Source of the DNA: Porphyromonadaceae bacterium FC4
Lineage (GTDB): Bacteria > Bacteroidota > Bacteroidia > Bacteroidales > Porphyromonadaceae
NCBI GenBank assembly: GCA_900120395.1
Contig: LT635553.1
Location: 597,582 to 661,581 of the forward strand
Direction of reading: 5' to 3'
Length of the DNA stretch: 64,000 nucleotides
The notes beneath the pieces were generated by a model that saw nothing but the letters and a program-made list of their open reading frames with translations, was not told the origin of the DNA and searched no databases. A program made the position numbers and the translations under genes. Below are positions 33,811-43,462 of this stretch, one piece after another; position 1 is the stretch's first letter, and each line of letters starts with the position of its first letter.

Positions 33811-33917
33811 ACCTTCAGGTACTATGTTTTTTTAGCAGATATATCTGTCTGTTTTTCAGAGATGTACAGGATCGGTCTGTTTGATTCTGTTTTAGGTTTT
33901 AATAGCAGGTGTCGCTG

Positions 33918-34688
33918 TCAGGGGACATCGATTGTTAGTTGGTCGTAGGCTGCGTAGACGTCCCGGGGCAGGCGGGCTTGTATCTGATTGTGTGTGCCAA
34001 ACGTGTGTGCAAAGTGGATGAGGTAGCTCCTCCGTGGGTGGACTTTCGCAATCACTTCGAGTGCCTCATCCAGGTCGAGGTGTGCCGGGTGTAGATAGGT
34101 CCGCAGGGCATTGACCACCAGGGTGTGTGTACCTTTGATCGCGCTGTAGGTCTCCTCGGGAAGGGTTTTGCAGTCGGTGATGTAGGAGAGGTCGCCGATC
34201 CTGAAGCCCACTATCGGTAGTCTGCCGTGCATGACCCGGAGGGGTAGGACTGTGGTCTCTCCGGAGAGCAGGATAGGCTCGCCCGGTGTGATGGGGATCA
34301 TCTGCATATCCGGCACGCCCGGATAGCGGTGCTCGGTAAAAGCATACGGCATACGGGTGCGTATCGCCTCTATGACGTTGGGCTCGGCGTAGATCTTGCA
34401 GGGCTTGTGCTCACGAAAGAGTGGGCGAATGTCGTCCAAGCCGCCCACGTGGTCGTAGTGCTCATGGGTGAGAAAGATCGCGTCCAGGTGCTCTACGTGG
34501 TTTTGGAGCATCTGCTCCCTAAAGTCGGGGCCGCAATCTATGGCGATGACCTGATCTTTGGTCCGGACAAGGGCTGATGCCCTGTACCGATGGTCGTGTG
34601 GATCCGTGCTGCTGCAGGTGGGGCAGTGGCAGCCGATCTCCGGGATGCCTGTGGAGGTGCCTGTGCCTAGAAAGGTCAGCCGGGTCAT
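33918..34688 (-). CDS. MBL-fold metallohydrolase (PhnP-like)
   Basis: 256 residues, cytoplasmic. N-terminal LTFLGTGTSTGIPEIGCHCPTC contains the Cys pair of the PhnP-like branch; the metal motif is LTHEHYDHVGGLDDIRPL (H-x-H-x-D-H), followed by YITDCKT (Asp bridging) and a late His in YLIHFAHTFG. PhnP-type enzymes are phosphodiesterases acting on cyclic nucleotide-like substrates; the exact substrate is not known here. Its start overlaps the murB stop by four bases (ATGA), so it is translated after murB. Both genes are on the minus strand. Confidence 0.9.
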   Translation of the reverse strand: MTRLTFLGTGTSTGIPEIGCHCPTCSSTDPHDHRYRASALVRTKDQVIAIDCGPDFREQMLQNHVEHLDAIFLTHEHYDHVGGLDDIRPLFREHKPCKIYAEPNVIEAIRTRMPYAFTEHRYPGVPDMQMIPITPGEPILLSGETTVLPLRVMHGRLPIVGFRIGDLSYITDCKTLPEETYSAIKGTHTLVVNALRTYLHPAHLDLDEALEVIAKVHPRRSYLIHFAHTFGTHNQIQARLPRDVYAAYDQLTIDVP

Positions 34689-35722
34689 AGCGCGTCTATT
34701 GATTTGAGTTCGATGCTTCGTACAAACCGGACTTCGGGCGTGAGCTCAATGCGGAACTTCTCTTGTACAGTGGCTTGTATCTTTTCTGAAAAGTCGACGA
34801 TCTTACGTGGCGATGCTCCCCCATAGTTGACTATCACGAGAGGCTGACGGGGATAGGTGCCGACATTGCCCTCGCGTGCGCCCTTTAGTCCGGACTGCTC
34901 GATGAGCCAGGCGGCGGGGACTTTGACCCCATCCTTGGCAGGGTAGTGCGGGGCATCGGGGTACTCTTTCTGCAGAGTGGCGAAGTCGTCGGTGGAGATG
35001 ATGGGGTTTTTGAAGAAACTACCGGCGTTGGGGGTCTTGGCAGGGTCGGGGAGCTTTTGCTCTCGGATACCGATGACAAAGTCTGCGACCTCCCTGGGGG
35101 TGAGGTCGGTACGCCCTTGTAGCGGTGCCAGCCCGTGGTACTCGAGCATCGGTGTGGGTACCTTGCTCAGCTCCATCTCTACCGCAGTGACGAGGGCATA
35201 TGCCATGTGTGGCTCTTTGAAGATGGAGTAGCGGTAGTCGTACCCGATCTCTGAGACCGGTAAGCGAACGTCTGTACCGGTACGGAGGTCGGTGTAGTGT
35301 ACTGCGCGGATGACGTCCTTGATCTCTCTGCCGTATGCCCCTATGTTTTGCACAGCAGCCGCTCCAACCTCAGAGGGGATGAGTGCGAGGTTTTCGATGC
35401 CCCACAGACCTTTGTCGGCACAGTCCATGACGAGGTCGTGCCAATTTGCTCCGGCATCGACCTGTAGTGTGATAGTGGTGTCGTCTTCCTTTAACGTCCG
35501 AATCTCTGAGGGCACGTAGCGGAGTACGGCTCCCTTGAAGTCGCCGACGAAGAGCAGGTTGCTACCGCTCCCTATGGTGATGAAGGGCAGGGTGCGAAAG
35601 TACTCATCACGACTCAGGGTGCGGACATCCTCCGGGGACTCCAGCCGGACGTAGTAGGCTGCCTGGACATCAAGCGCCAGGGTGTTTTCTTTGGACAGGC
35701 GGTAGTTGGGGGTGATGATCAT
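34685..35722 (-). CDS. murB: UDP-N-acetylenolpyruvoylglucosamine reductase
   Basis: FAD-dependent reductase making UDP-N-acetylmuramate for peptidoglycan. 345 residues, the long E. coli-like type I form. FAD-binding ITIGSGSNLLFVGDF, then GIENLALIPSEVGAAAVQNIGAYGREIKDVI with the catalytic Arg later in YDYRYSIFK, catalytic Ser in NAGSFFKNPI, and C-terminal VPAAWLIEQSGLKG plus a Glu near FRIELTPEV. First gene of a two-gene unit with the MBL hydrolase. Confidence 0.95.
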   Translation of the reverse strand: MIITPNYRLSKENTLALDVQAAYYVRLESPEDVRTLSRDEYFRTLPFITIGSGSNLLFVGDFKGAVLRYVPSEIRTLKEDDTTITLQVDAGANWHDLVMDCADKGLWGIENLALIPSEVGAAAVQNIGAYGREIKDVIRAVHYTDLRTGTDVRLPVSEIGYDYRYSIFKEPHMAYALVTAVEMELSKVPTPMLEYHGLAPLQGRTDLTPREVADFVIGIREQKLPDPAKTPNAGSFFKNPIISTDDFATLQKEYPDAPHYPAKDGVKVPAAWLIEQSGLKGAREGNVGTYPRQPLVIVNYGGASPRKIVDFSEKIQATVQEKFRIELTPEVRFVRSIELKSIDAL

Positions 35723-35761
35723 AGGGGCAAATAGAGATGAAGTATGAGTGGAGCAAAAAAA

Positions 35762-35807
35762 GTCGGAGGAACTACACCGGAAAAAGTACCGGTGTCTCTC
35801 CTCCGAC
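35762..35807. terminator. Hairpin between murB start and the SPOR gene end
   Basis: GTCGGAGGA pairs with TCCTCCGAC, and inside it ACACCGG pairs with CCGGTGT. Positioned to terminate the minus-strand SPOR protein gene (83 bases past its stop). Confidence 0.75.
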
Positions 35808-35890
35808 CTCTGTTTCGAAAGGCGAGTCTACTCCGGGCATATACCGCGCTCCGGGCAGACGTATCCTATAGTGGCGGCTCTACAGAGCTA

Positions 35891-36358
35891 TCAGTAAGCC
35901 TGCTGTAGGATCCAAGCGTCCTGGAATAGCGGCGCAAAGCGTGACTTGATGCTTTCGCGAGAAAGAACAGCCTCCGACTTGTTGTCAAAGCTGGTGACAA
36001 TGACGCGATACATGCCTTGCTCGTTTTGTGCCAGCATCGCTTGGGTAAAGCCCTCTCCGATCATACGCTCCTTGAGAGAGCGAGCGTTGGTGAGGTTTTG
36101 GAAGCTACCGATGACAACACTGAACGACTTGAGCCCTGTCGCTGATTCGCCCTCTGCGGGAGTGACACGCTCTTGGCGTACAGACTCTTCGGTCGAGTAG
36201 CTGTCCGATACAGGACGTACTTGGTCCTCTTCTTGTTGAGCGATGGGCTTTTGCTGAGCACGCTCATACGCAGCACGGTATGCGCTCTGCTTGGGTTTGC
36301 AAGATGTAAAGCCCGCTACAAGTGCGAGCATGGTCACCAGTGTAAGTATCCTTTTCAT
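35891..36358 (-). CDS. SPOR-domain lipoprotein
   Basis: 155 residues. Lipoprotein signal with VAGFTSC (Cys 20), a Gln/Glu-rich linker (~25-75), and a C-terminal SPOR domain (~80-150): FSVVIGSFQNLTNARSLKERMIGEGF, then YRVIVTSFDNKSEAV. SPOR domains bind peptidoglycan strands stripped of stem peptides at division sites, so a role in cell-wall or division is likely. Monocistronic, with a -7 box just upstream. Confidence 0.9.
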   Translation of the reverse strand: MKRILTLVTMLALVAGFTSCKPKQSAYRAAYERAQQKPIAQQEEDQVRPVSDSYSTEESVRQERVTPAEGESATGLKSFSVVIGSFQNLTNARSLKERMIGEGFTQAMLAQNEQGMYRVIVTSFDNKSEAVLSRESIKSRFAPLFQDAWILQQAY

Positions 36359-36375
36359 AATCTTTTGTATGGGTT

Positions 36376-36383
36376 CAAAAGTA
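36376..36383 (-). promoter_or_regulatory. -7 box of the SPOR lipoprotein gene
   Basis: TACTTTTG on the minus strand, 18 bases before the ATG; a very short leader. Confidence 0.5.
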
Positions 36384-36510
36384 TAGTTTCTACGATTTGC
36401 TCTTGTGGGTAGCAGGAGGCTTCACCTGAGCAAGAGCCTGCCTCATGCCTACTCCGATAGCAAATATACCATTTATTCTCAATAAGTCTGTCGGATCGTT
36501 GCTCGCTTTG

Positions 36511-38010
36511 TCAGCTAAGTTTCCACTCGGCACCGTCCTTGGTATCCTTGATGATGAAGCCCAGCTTAGTGAGCTCTTCCCTGATCTGGTCTGACTTTGC
36601 CCAGTCTTTTACTTCCTTCGCCTCTTGTCGGATCTTTAGGAGGAGATCCATCGCGCCTGCAAATGCTTCTTCGTGACCACTCGATCCTTTGGCACCGTGA
36701 GGGAGCATGCCCAGTATCTCAAAGAAGAAGGTGTCGAAGAAGGAACGAAGGTACTCAATCTGTTGAGCGGTCAACTGCTCGTCTACGCTATTCTTCGCCG
36801 AGTTGATCTGCTTCGTCGCGTCAAAAAGTTGGGCAATCACGACGGCGCTATTCAGATCATCGTTGAGGGCTGCATAGCTGTTGGCAAAGTAGTCTGGAAG
36901 CTCTAGGTTAGGAGTCTTGGCAGGAGTCAGCTTCTGAAGCTGGTCATAGGCATCGAGCAGTCGCTCCAGACCTTTTTCCGATGCTTGAAGTGCCTCGTTG
37001 CTAAAGTCGACGGTACTCCGGTAGTGTGCCTGAAGCATGAAGAAGCGGATCGTCATCGGGTCGTATGCCTGCCGGAGTGAGGGATGGTCGCCACTGAAAA
37101 ACTGCTCCAACGTGATGAAGTTGCCCAGCGACTTACCCATCTTTTGCCCGTTGATGGTCACCATGTTGTTGTGCATCCAGTAGTGCACAATCTCCTTGCC
37201 TTCGGCTGCGACTGCCTGTGCAATCTCACACTCATGGTGGGGGAAGATCAGATCCATGCCACCTCCGTGGAGGTCAAAGTCATCGCCCAGGTACTTTCTG
37301 CCCATCGCCGTGCACTCGCAGTGCCACCCGGGAAAGCCGTCACTCCACGGGCTTGGCCAGCGCATGATGTGCTCTGGCTTTGCTTTTTTCCATAGGGCAA
37401 AGTCTACCGGACTCCGCTTTTCGTCCTGACCATCGAGCTCTCGAGTCTGTGCAAGCATGTCGTCGATGTTGCGGCCCGAGAGGACTCCATAGTTGTGAGA
37501 CTGGTTGTACTTCGGGACATCAAAGTAGATGGACCCCTCAGACTCATAGGCAAAGCCTGCGTCCAGGATCTCCTCTACCAACTTGATTTGCTCAATGATG
37601 TGCCCGCTAGCCATGGGTTCGATGGATGGCGGAAGTACGTTCATCGCATCCATGTCGCGGTGGTAGCGTGTCAAGTAGTGCTGTACCACTTCCATCGGCT
37701 CGATCTGCTCCAGTCGTGCCTTCTTGGCGACCTTATCCTCTCCGTCGTCGCTGTCATGCTCGAGATGACCTACGTCGGTGATGTTGCGGACGTAGCGTAC
37801 TTTGTACCCCAAGTGCGTGAGGTAGCGAAAGAGTAGGTCGAAAGTAACTGCCGGTCGTGCGTGTCCCAGGTGGGCGTCACCATACACTGTAGGACCGCAG
37901 ACGTACATGCCTACATGCGGTGCATGCTTGGGGCAAAAGTGCTCCTTCTCCCTAGTCCGAGTGTTGTAGATGACGAGCTCGTTTTGCAGCTGTGTCTTGT
38001 CTGTCTCCAT
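36511..38010 (-). CDS. cysS: Cysteinyl-tRNA synthetase
   Basis: 499 residues, class I synthetase charging tRNA-Cys. [21 protein letters not shown] has the zinc Cys and the HIGH-type motif (HLGH); [14 protein letters not shown] supplies further zinc ligands (Cys, His); the KMSKS-type loop is [11 protein letters not shown]. The C-terminal anticodon-binding helices and short tail are complete. Last gene of the pdxJ-exbB-exbD-tonB-DJ1-cysS run, 12 bases after the DJ-1 gene. Confidence 0.96.
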   Translation of the reverse strand: METDKTQLQNELVIYNTRTREKEHFCPKHAPHVGMYVCGPTVYGDAHLGHARPAVTFDLLFRYLTHLGYKVRYVRNITDVGHLEHDSDDGEDKVAKKARLEQIEPMEVVQHYLTRYHRDMDAMNVLPPSIEPMASGHIIEQIKLVEEILDAGFAYESEGSIYFDVPKYNQSHNYGVLSGRNIDDMLAQTRELDGQDEKRSPVDFALWKKAKPEHIMRWPSPWSDGFPGWHCECTAMGRKYLGDDFDLHGGGMDLIFPHHECEIAQAVAAEGKEIVHYWMHNNMVTINGQKMGKSLGNFITLEQFFSGDHPSLRQAYDPMTIRFFMLQAHYRSTVDFSNEALQASEKGLERLLDAYDQLQKLTPAKTPNLELPDYFANSYAALNDDLNSAVVIAQLFDATKQINSAKNSVDEQLTAQQIEYLRSFFDTFFFEILGMLPHGAKGSSGHEEAFAGAMDLLLKIRQEAKEVKDWAKSDQIREELTKLGFIIKDTKDGAEWKLS

Positions 38011-38022
38011 GCTTCGTGGTGC

Positions 38023-38601
38023 TTACAGATCGAGAGAGCGGACTCCCTTCTCGTGGATCAACAGACCATCTGCCACCTCTCTCGCCTTTTCTTTGCCTTC
38101 CAGGAGGGACAGGATAGCTACGCCATACACCAGCCCATATACCGGACCGCGTGCGGTGACAATGTTTCCATCAATGACGGCTTCGGCATCAACGTACTCG
38201 GCGCCGTCGAGCTTACCCTCAAATCCCGGGTAGGCTGTCGCCTTCTTCCCCTTGAGGAGCCCCATGTCTGCCAGTACGATCGGAGCGGCACACATGGCAG
38301 CTACCACACGTCCGTTCTCGTAGTGCTTTTGCAGGAAGTCACGCACCTCTTTGGAGGCATTTAGGTTGTTTGCCCCACCCAGTCCGCCGGGCAGAGCCAC
38401 AGCGTCGTAGAGATGATCCTGCACTTCGCTAAGGGTTGTGTCTGCCACAAAGTGGAGACCATGTGCGCCCTCCACGGCAGTGGTATCGTTGATGGATACA
38501 AACCGGGCATCCACTCCTCCTCTGCGGAGGGCGTCCCAAGCACCGATTGCCTCGGTCTCTTCGTATCCATTTGCTAGAAGTATGATTGCTTTCTTTGTCA
38601 T
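38023..38601 (-). CDS. DJ-1/PfpI family protein
   Basis: 192-residue cytoplasmic protein with the DJ-1 fold. Conserved Glu in ANGYEETEAIGAWDAL and nucleophile Cys in VVAAMCAAPIVLADMG (elbow near residue 103), with ITARGP-type VTARGPVYGL near the C-terminus as in bacterial DJ-1/YajL relatives. Members act on oxidative or glyoxal damage, or as chaperones; the specific role is unclear. Lies between tonB and cysS with gaps of 21 and 12 bases, so part of the same transcript. Confidence 0.9.
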   Translation of the reverse strand: MTKKAIILLANGYEETEAIGAWDALRRGGVDARFVSINDTTAVEGAHGLHFVADTTLSEVQDHLYDAVALPGGLGGANNLNASKEVRDFLQKHYENGRVVAAMCAAPIVLADMGLLKGKKATAYPGFEGKLDGAEYVDAEAVIDGNIVTARGPVYGLVYGVAILSLLEGKEKAREVADGLLIHEKGVRSLDL

Positions 38602-38622
38602 CGTATACGTTGTTCTTATTGG

Positions 38623-39438
38623 TTATCTCAGCCTGTATCTGTAGGTGATGGTACCCACTTGGTTCCCCAGACCGCTGCTCTCGGTGAAGCGTGCCTTGCG
38701 TGCCGCTGCCAGTGCACTTTCGCGCATTCCGTAGTCCGTGATGGTGGTGCCGGCGCCAAAGTTGGCATCAATCACCCGCCCCGAGGGATCGACCGTGATC
38801 TGTACCACGATAGTTCCCTCCACTTGTGCCGTAAATCCGGGTCTCGGGAGGTGACCCACCAGTCGTCGCCCGTCCAGACTATAGGAGCCAAAACCTCCTA
38901 CTCCGGTGGAGGCACCGCCTCTCTCTACGTTGCCATCCGGTGATCCCTCGTGTCCCGACCGCTGGGCACCGGGAGTGTCGCCCGAGCCCTGGCTCTCTTT
39001 GGCTTTGCCAAAAGCTCCCGACACATTCTTTCGTATCCTCTCCTGTCTTCGTTGTGCCTCGGCCTGCTCCTGCTGCTTACGGAGCTCCTCCTGGCGGAGT
39101 CGCTCGGCTTCACGCTTGCGCTCAAGCTCCTCCACCGTGGGTTGCTCAGGCACCGTAGGCGCATCCTCGCTCTCCTGTGTCAGTAGAGCATCATCCGGGG
39201 GAAGCTCTTCCCGAGACGGCTCCCGGTACTCCGGTAGTGGGCGTATGGGATCGGGGCTAAAGCTCCCTTCGACAGCGATCATATCACCGATGTTCACCAT
39301 GATACCTCCCATCTCCTCCTCATCCGGCTCGTGAAAGGGTAGGTATAGGAAAAGCAGACCCACTACCACGATGGCGTGTATCAAAAGGGTTGCAACCAGT
39401 GCAGTAGTGTTCTTTTTATCCCACTTTTTCCTGTTCAT
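38623..39438 (-). CDS. tonB: TonB-type energy transducer
   Basis: 271 residues. One N-terminal membrane helix (TALVATLLIHAIVVVGLLFL, about residues 12-31), with a His in the helix as in TonB. Then a long periplasmic linker first Pro/Glu-rich and then a Gln/Arg/Glu helix (~100-140), a Gly/Ser-rich spacer, and a C-terminal TonB domain (VEGTIVVQITVDPSGRVIDA through ALAAARKARF). It couples the proton motive force to outer-membrane receptors such as the SusC protein at 48.9 kb. The exbD stop lies 3 bases upstream. Confidence 0.9.
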   Translation of the reverse strand: MNRKKWDKKNTTALVATLLIHAIVVVGLLFLYLPFHEPDEEEMGGIMVNIGDMIAVEGSFSPDPIRPLPEYREPSREELPPDDALLTQESEDAPTVPEQPTVEELERKREAERLRQEELRKQQEQAEAQRRQERIRKNVSGAFGKAKESQGSGDTPGAQRSGHEGSPDGNVERGGASTGVGGFGSYSLDGRRLVGHLPRPGFTAQVEGTIVVQITVDPSGRVIDANFGAGTTITDYGMRESALAAARKARFTESSGLGNQVGTITYRYRLR

Positions 39439-39441
39439 TAC

Positions 39442-39855
39442 TTACTTCTTGAGAGGTCTGGTAGCCAGTACCATCTTGTAGTTGTTCTCCACGGCGATGT
39501 TTAGGACCCGTACCACTTCTTTGTAGGGGACGGACTCATCTGCATAGAGGGCTACATACATGTCCGGGTTTTGAGCAATGGTGGAGGCTAGGATCTCTGC
39601 CAGGTCTTCAAAGATGACTTCTTGGTCTTTGCTGTCGCCTACACTGATGTAGTAGCGCTGGTCTGCATCCAGAGTGATCCTCGTCACCGGCGTGGCAGAT
39701 GCCTGCTGACTGCTCTGTGGAAGGGTCACCTTTAGTGCGCTGGGTACGACCAGTGTGCTGGTGACCATGAAGAAGATCAGCAGCAAAAAGATCACGTCCG
39801 TCATGGACGCCATGCTAAAGGTCTCCTGTACTTTACTCTTTCTTTTTAGCTTCAT
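39442..39855 (-). CDS. exbD: ExbD/TolR-type proton channel subunit
   Basis: 137 residues; basic N-terminus, then one membrane helix (MTDVIFLLLIFFMVTSTLV) containing the proton-carrying Asp (D20 in the SMTDVIF motif). A periplasmic domain follows with PSALKVTLPQS and VALYADESVPYKEVVRVLNIA, typical of ExbD/TolR. Its start overlaps the exbB stop by four bases. Confidence 0.92.
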   Translation of the reverse strand: MKLKRKSKVQETFSMASMTDVIFLLLIFFMVTSTLVVPSALKVTLPQSSQQASATPVTRITLDADQRYYISVGDSKDQEVIFEDLAEILASTIAQNPDMYVALYADESVPYKEVVRVLNIAVENNYKMVLATRPLKK

Positions 39856-40556
39856 CTCTGTACAGGCTCGTTCATGAGATCCATAAACTCCAGGGCCTCT
39901 GCCTCAGACTTGGTGACAATCTTATCGATCTGACCCACGAGGTGGTTGTACATGAAAAGGGCAATAATACCGACGATCAAGCCCCCTACGGTCGTCACCA
40001 GAGCCTCGTAGATACCGGAGGATAGCAGCGCTACATCCACGTTACTACCGGCGGTCGCCATGTCGTAAAAGGCCCGCACCATACCGGTAACGGTGCCGAG
40101 GAATCCGATCATCGGAGCACCCGAAGCGATGGTCCCCAGTGCAGGCAGGTTCTTCTCAAGCTTGGCGACCTCGATGTTCCCTACATTCTCGATGGCGGTC
40201 ATGATGTCCTGAGTCGGTCTGCCGAGTCGCTCGATACCCTTGGCTATCATGCGTGAGCCGGGTGTGCCTTGAGTTTGGCAGAGGTCTTTGGCGCTCTGGA
40301 GTTTGCCTTCGCGGATGTAGTCGCGTATTTTTTGGAGAAACGTCTCACTCGGCTTGTTCATCTGCCGTAGGAGCAAGAGCCGCTCGATGTAGATGTACAC
40401 GGCTATGATACTGAGTATCAGCAGCACGATCATGATCCATCCTCCCTTTAGTGCCAGGTCCCAGACGGAAAGGCTCTCTGCAGTCGCGGTAGCGGTTTGG
40501 GAGAGCTGAGGCATGGCGCCTACAAGTGTGTCTCCGGCAATCTGTAGTATGTGCAT
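39852..40556 (-). CDS. exbB: ExbB/TolQ/MotA-type proton channel subunit
   Basis: 234 residues with three membrane helices: about 30-55 (GGWIMIVLLILSIIAVYIYI), about 130-152 (LGTIASGAPMIGFLGTVTGM), and about 170-195 (ALVTTVGGLIVGIIALFMYN). The GFLGTVTGMVRAF and ALVTTVGGLIVGI motifs are the ExbB/TolQ pore helices. Co-translated with exbD and tonB. Confidence 0.93.
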   Translation of the reverse strand: MHILQIAGDTLVGAMPQLSQTATATAESLSVWDLALKGGWIMIVLLILSIIAVYIYIERLLLLRQMNKPSETFLQKIRDYIREGKLQSAKDLCQTQGTPGSRMIAKGIERLGRPTQDIMTAIENVGNIEVAKLEKNLPALGTIASGAPMIGFLGTVTGMVRAFYDMATAGSNVDVALLSSGIYEALVTTVGGLIVGIIALFMYNHLVGQIDKIVTKSEAEALEFMDLMNEPVQR

Positions 40557-40644
40557 GGGGTTGTAGTAATTATCTTATGTGTTGTTGTGATGATGTTATC
40601 CGGTTCTGTTGTCCCGAGCAGTGCGCTCCGGCACTTATTGGGTC

Positions 40645-41358
40645 CTATTTTAGGCAGTTTAGGTATCGTTGGATGGTCTCTTCCAGTCCGAGATAGAGTG
40701 CATCGCAGATGAGCGCATGTCCTATGGATACCTCCTCCAGGAAGGGTATCTCCCGGTGCAGGTAGCCCAGGTTGTGCAGGTCGAGGTCGTGACCGGCGTT
40801 GACCCCCAGCCCGATCTCATGGGCATGTCGCGCAGCCGCTACAAAAGGTGCCACGGCTAGTGCTCGGTCCTTGTGGTACTCCGCCGCGTAGGGTTCGGTG
40901 TAGAGCTCTACCCGATCAGTGCCGACCGACTTCGCCTCATCCAGGTTGTCCGGCTCGGTACCTACGAAGATGCTTACTCGGATACCGCATGAGTGAAATT
41001 GGCGCACTACTTCTCTCAAGAAATCCTTGTGCGCCGCAACATCCCATCCGGCATTGCTGGTCAGTGCTTCGGGAGGATCCGGTACCAGAGTGACCTGGTC
41101 CGGGCGAACTTCACAGACCAGGTCGATGAAGTCGGTCGATGGATACCCTTCGATGTTAAACTCCGTAGTCACGATCGGTCGCAGTGCCCGTACATCCGAG
41201 TAGCGGATGTGTCGCTCATCAGGACGGGGGTGCACGGTGATCCCTTCCGCACCAAAAGACTGAATGTCTTTGGACACTTGGATCACGTCCGGGTTGTTGC
41301 CCCCACGCGCATTGCGGAGGGTCGCCACCTTATTTACATTAACACTTAATTTTGTCAT
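40645..41358 (-). CDS. pdxJ: Pyridoxine 5'-phosphate synthase PdxJ
   Basis: 237 residues, TIM-barrel enzyme that joins 3-amino-2-oxopropyl phosphate and deoxyxylulose phosphate. [14 protein letters not shown] starts the protein; [14 protein letters not shown] (His and phosphate site), [24 protein letters not shown] and [14 protein letters not shown] with its catalytic His are family hallmarks. It is the first gene of the run including exbB-exbD-tonB, an arrangement I also recall from other Bacteroidetes. PdxB is at 12.2 kb. Confidence 0.96.
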   Translation of the reverse strand: MTKLSVNVNKVATLRNARGGNNPDVIQVSKDIQSFGAEGITVHPRPDERHIRYSDVRALRPIVTTEFNIEGYPSTDFIDLVCEVRPDQVTLVPDPPEALTSNAGWDVAAHKDFLREVVRQFHSCGIRVSIFVGTEPDNLDEAKSVGTDRVELYTEPYAAEYHKDRALAVAPFVAAARHAHEIGLGVNAGHDLDLHNLGYLHREIPFLEEVSIGHALICDALYLGLEETIQRYLNCLK

Positions 41359-41391
41359 AATACCTTGTGTGTAGACCTTGCCTACTACCTA

Positions 41392-41399
41392 CAAAAGTA
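41392..41399 (-). promoter_or_regulatory. -7 box of the pdxJ-exbB-exbD-tonB operon
   Basis: TACTTTTG on the minus strand, about 34 bases before the pdxJ ATG. Confidence 0.55.
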
Positions 41400-41467
41400 C
41401 AGAGAATATCCGACCTATCCTAAAAACGGAGGGACTGACGCACTAGGATTTTGCACTTCAGAATAGG

Positions 41468-41560
41468 GCAAAAAAATTGACGGATAGTAGCGAAATGTTT
41501 CCAGTAGGAAAGAGAACGATTTGACGGATAGAAGAGAAGTGTTTCCAGTAGGAAACTTTT
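41468..41560 (+). repeat. Twin-palindrome dispersed element, copy F
   Basis: Forward orientation, with both palindromes intact and ATTGACGGATAGTAGC / TTTGACGGATAGAAG before them. Left flank TGACGC at 41436-41441; right flank carries the distal block GTATCTATCTGTTTTTCAG (41592-41610). Full copy about 175 bp, between divergent pdxJ and GH13 genes. Nothing else is seen in 41359-41779 apart from promoters. Confidence 0.92.
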
Positions 41561-41704
41561 GGCCCTCTGGTGAGCGGTCTATTTGGCTGGTGTATCTATC
41601 TGTTTTTCAGTGGTATGTGAGGTTGTTGTCCCGAGCTGATGAACCATGACGAGAAGTGAACCCCCGACTACCGTACAAACATTTGTGAAATACGGTACGA
41701 AAGC

Positions 41705-41735
41705 TTGGAGCGACTGATCAAAATAGCTAACTTTA
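41705..41735 (+). promoter_or_regulatory. Promoter of the GH13 operon
   Basis: TTG at 41705-41707 and TAACTTTA at 41728-41735 with 20 bases between; one mismatch (last base A for G) to the -7 consensus. Confidence 0.5.
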
Positions 41736-41779
41736 CGATGACGATGTAAGCACTTAAAACTTAGAAGACACAATAAAGC

Positions 41780-43462
41780 ATGGAGGGCAAGATATCAATA
41801 TACCAAGTACTACCGCGACTCTTTGACAACCCATCCGGTGCCAACGTGCCGAATGGCGCTTTCGAAACCAACGGCTCCGGCAAGCTCAATGCCTTCACGC
41901 CCGCAGTGCTCAAGGAGATAGCTGACCTGGGGTGTACGCACATCTGGTACACAGGAGTCCTGGATCACGCGACCCTTACCTCTTTTCCAGGAAAACCGGG
42001 GGATCACCCCGCTATAGTGAAGGGACAAGCCGGATCGCCCTACGCCATCCGCGACTATTACGATGTCGCTCCGGAGCTGGCTGAGGATCTTGAGGGGCGC
42101 ATCCGTGAGTACCACGAGCTCATCGAGCGATCCCACCGGGCGGGACTGAGGGTCATCCAAGACTTTGTGCCCAACCATGTGTCGCGAGCTTATCGGTCGG
42201 AGATGAAGCCCGGGTATGTGAAGGACTTTGGGGAGGAGGATGAGCCAAAGAAGTCTTTTGCGAAAAACAACAACTTTTACTACCTCCCGAACAGCACCCT
42301 GGTACTGAGGTCGCCTGCAGCCGGTATGGCGAATAAAGACTACATGGAGTTCCCCGCACGAGCGACCGGGAATGATGTCTTCTCCGCCAGCGTGACCCCC
42401 AATGACTGGTATGAGACCGTCAAGCTAAACTATGGGGTCGACTACTACACCGGGGCCCGCCATGTGGATGAGCCGGTGCCTGATACCTGGCAAAAGATGC
42501 TCGACATACTGCTCTACTGGTCTGCCATGGGGGTGGATGGCTTTAGGTGCGATATGGCTGAGATGGTGCCGGTGGAGTTTTGGAGGTGGTGCATCAGTCG
42601 CGTGCGCATGTCGTACCCCGATGTGATCTTCATCGCGGAGATCTACCGGCCCGACCTATACCTCGACTACGTCTATGCGGGGTTTGACTACCTGTACGAC
42701 AAGGTGGGGCTCTACGATACGCTCATACGGGTGATCAAGGGCGAGGCTCCGGCAAGTGATATCACACGCAGCTGGCAGCAAACCCAAGGGGTGAAGGGGC
42801 ATCTGCTGCACTTCATGGAGACGCACGACGAACAGCGACTGGCCAGTGACTTTGTGGTCCAAGACGGGCACAAGGCTTTCCCGGCAATGGCGGTTAGCAC
42901 GCTTATAGACAGCGGGCCAATCCTCACTTACTTTGGTCAGGAGCTCAATGAGCGGGGCATGGACGAGGAGGGATACAGTGGCTGCGACGGTCGCACCACG
43001 ATATTCGACTACTGGCAGGTGCCCTCCATCCGTCAGTGGATAGGGGACAAGCGGGACTTCAGCGGTGCGGAACTCCCACCGGAGGCCAAAGAACTGAGGG
43101 AGAAGTACCGGTGGCTGCTCAACCTGGCTGTGAAAGAAAAGGTATTTGGCAGAGGGCAGTTCTTCGATCTCATGTATGCCAATGACGATCGTCTGGATCC
43201 AAGGAGACACTACGCTTTCTTGCGAGCCACCGATGGAGAGTTTGCGCTAGTGGTGGCAAACTTTTCGGATCAGCCCTCCGAGCTCAACATCAGGATCCCC
43301 GGACACGCCTTTGGTACACTGCATATCCAGTCCCATGGACTATTCTATGTGAAAGACCTTAGTACAGACCGCCTGGGCGTCGCAGAGGCACGACCGGATG
43401 ATCTATATCCAATCGAAGTACCCGCGTACGGGGTGGCAGTGCGCTACTTTATGCTACCATGA
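41780..43462 (+). CDS. Cytoplasmic alpha-amylase family (GH13) enzyme
   Basis: 560 residues without signal peptide, so it acts inside the cell, plausibly on glycogen or maltodextrins. GH13 conserved regions: VIQDFVPNHV (region I), GFRCDMAEMV with nucleophile D258, FIAEIYRP with acid/base E287, and METHDEQR with D350. A beta-sandwich C-terminal domain follows (FALVVANFSDQPSELNI). First gene of a three-gene operon. The next gene starts within its stop codon (ATGA overlap). The exact specificity (amylase, maltogenic or transferase) cannot be read. Confidence 0.93.
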   Translation: MEGKISIYQVLPRLFDNPSGANVPNGAFETNGSGKLNAFTPAVLKEIADLGCTHIWYTGVLDHATLTSFPGKPGDHPAIVKGQAGSPYAIRDYYDVAPELAEDLEGRIREYHELIERSHRAGLRVIQDFVPNHVSRAYRSEMKPGYVKDFGEEDEPKKSFAKNNNFYYLPNSTLVLRSPAAGMANKDYMEFPARATGNDVFSASVTPNDWYETVKLNYGVDYYTGARHVDEPVPDTWQKMLDILLYWSAMGVDGFRCDMAEMVPVEFWRWCISRVRMSYPDVIFIAEIYRPDLYLDYVYAGFDYLYDKVGLYDTLIRVIKGEAPASDITRSWQQTQGVKGHLLHFMETHDEQRLASDFVVQDGHKAFPAMAVSTLIDSGPILTYFGQELNERGMDEEGYSGCDGRTTIFDYWQVPSIRQWIGDKRDFSGAELPPEAKELREKYRWLLNLAVKEKVFGRGQFFDLMYANDDRLDPRRHYAFLRATDGEFALVVANFSDQPSELNIRIPGHAFGTLHIQSHGLFYVKDLSTDRLGVAEARPDDLYPIEVPAYGVAVRYFMLP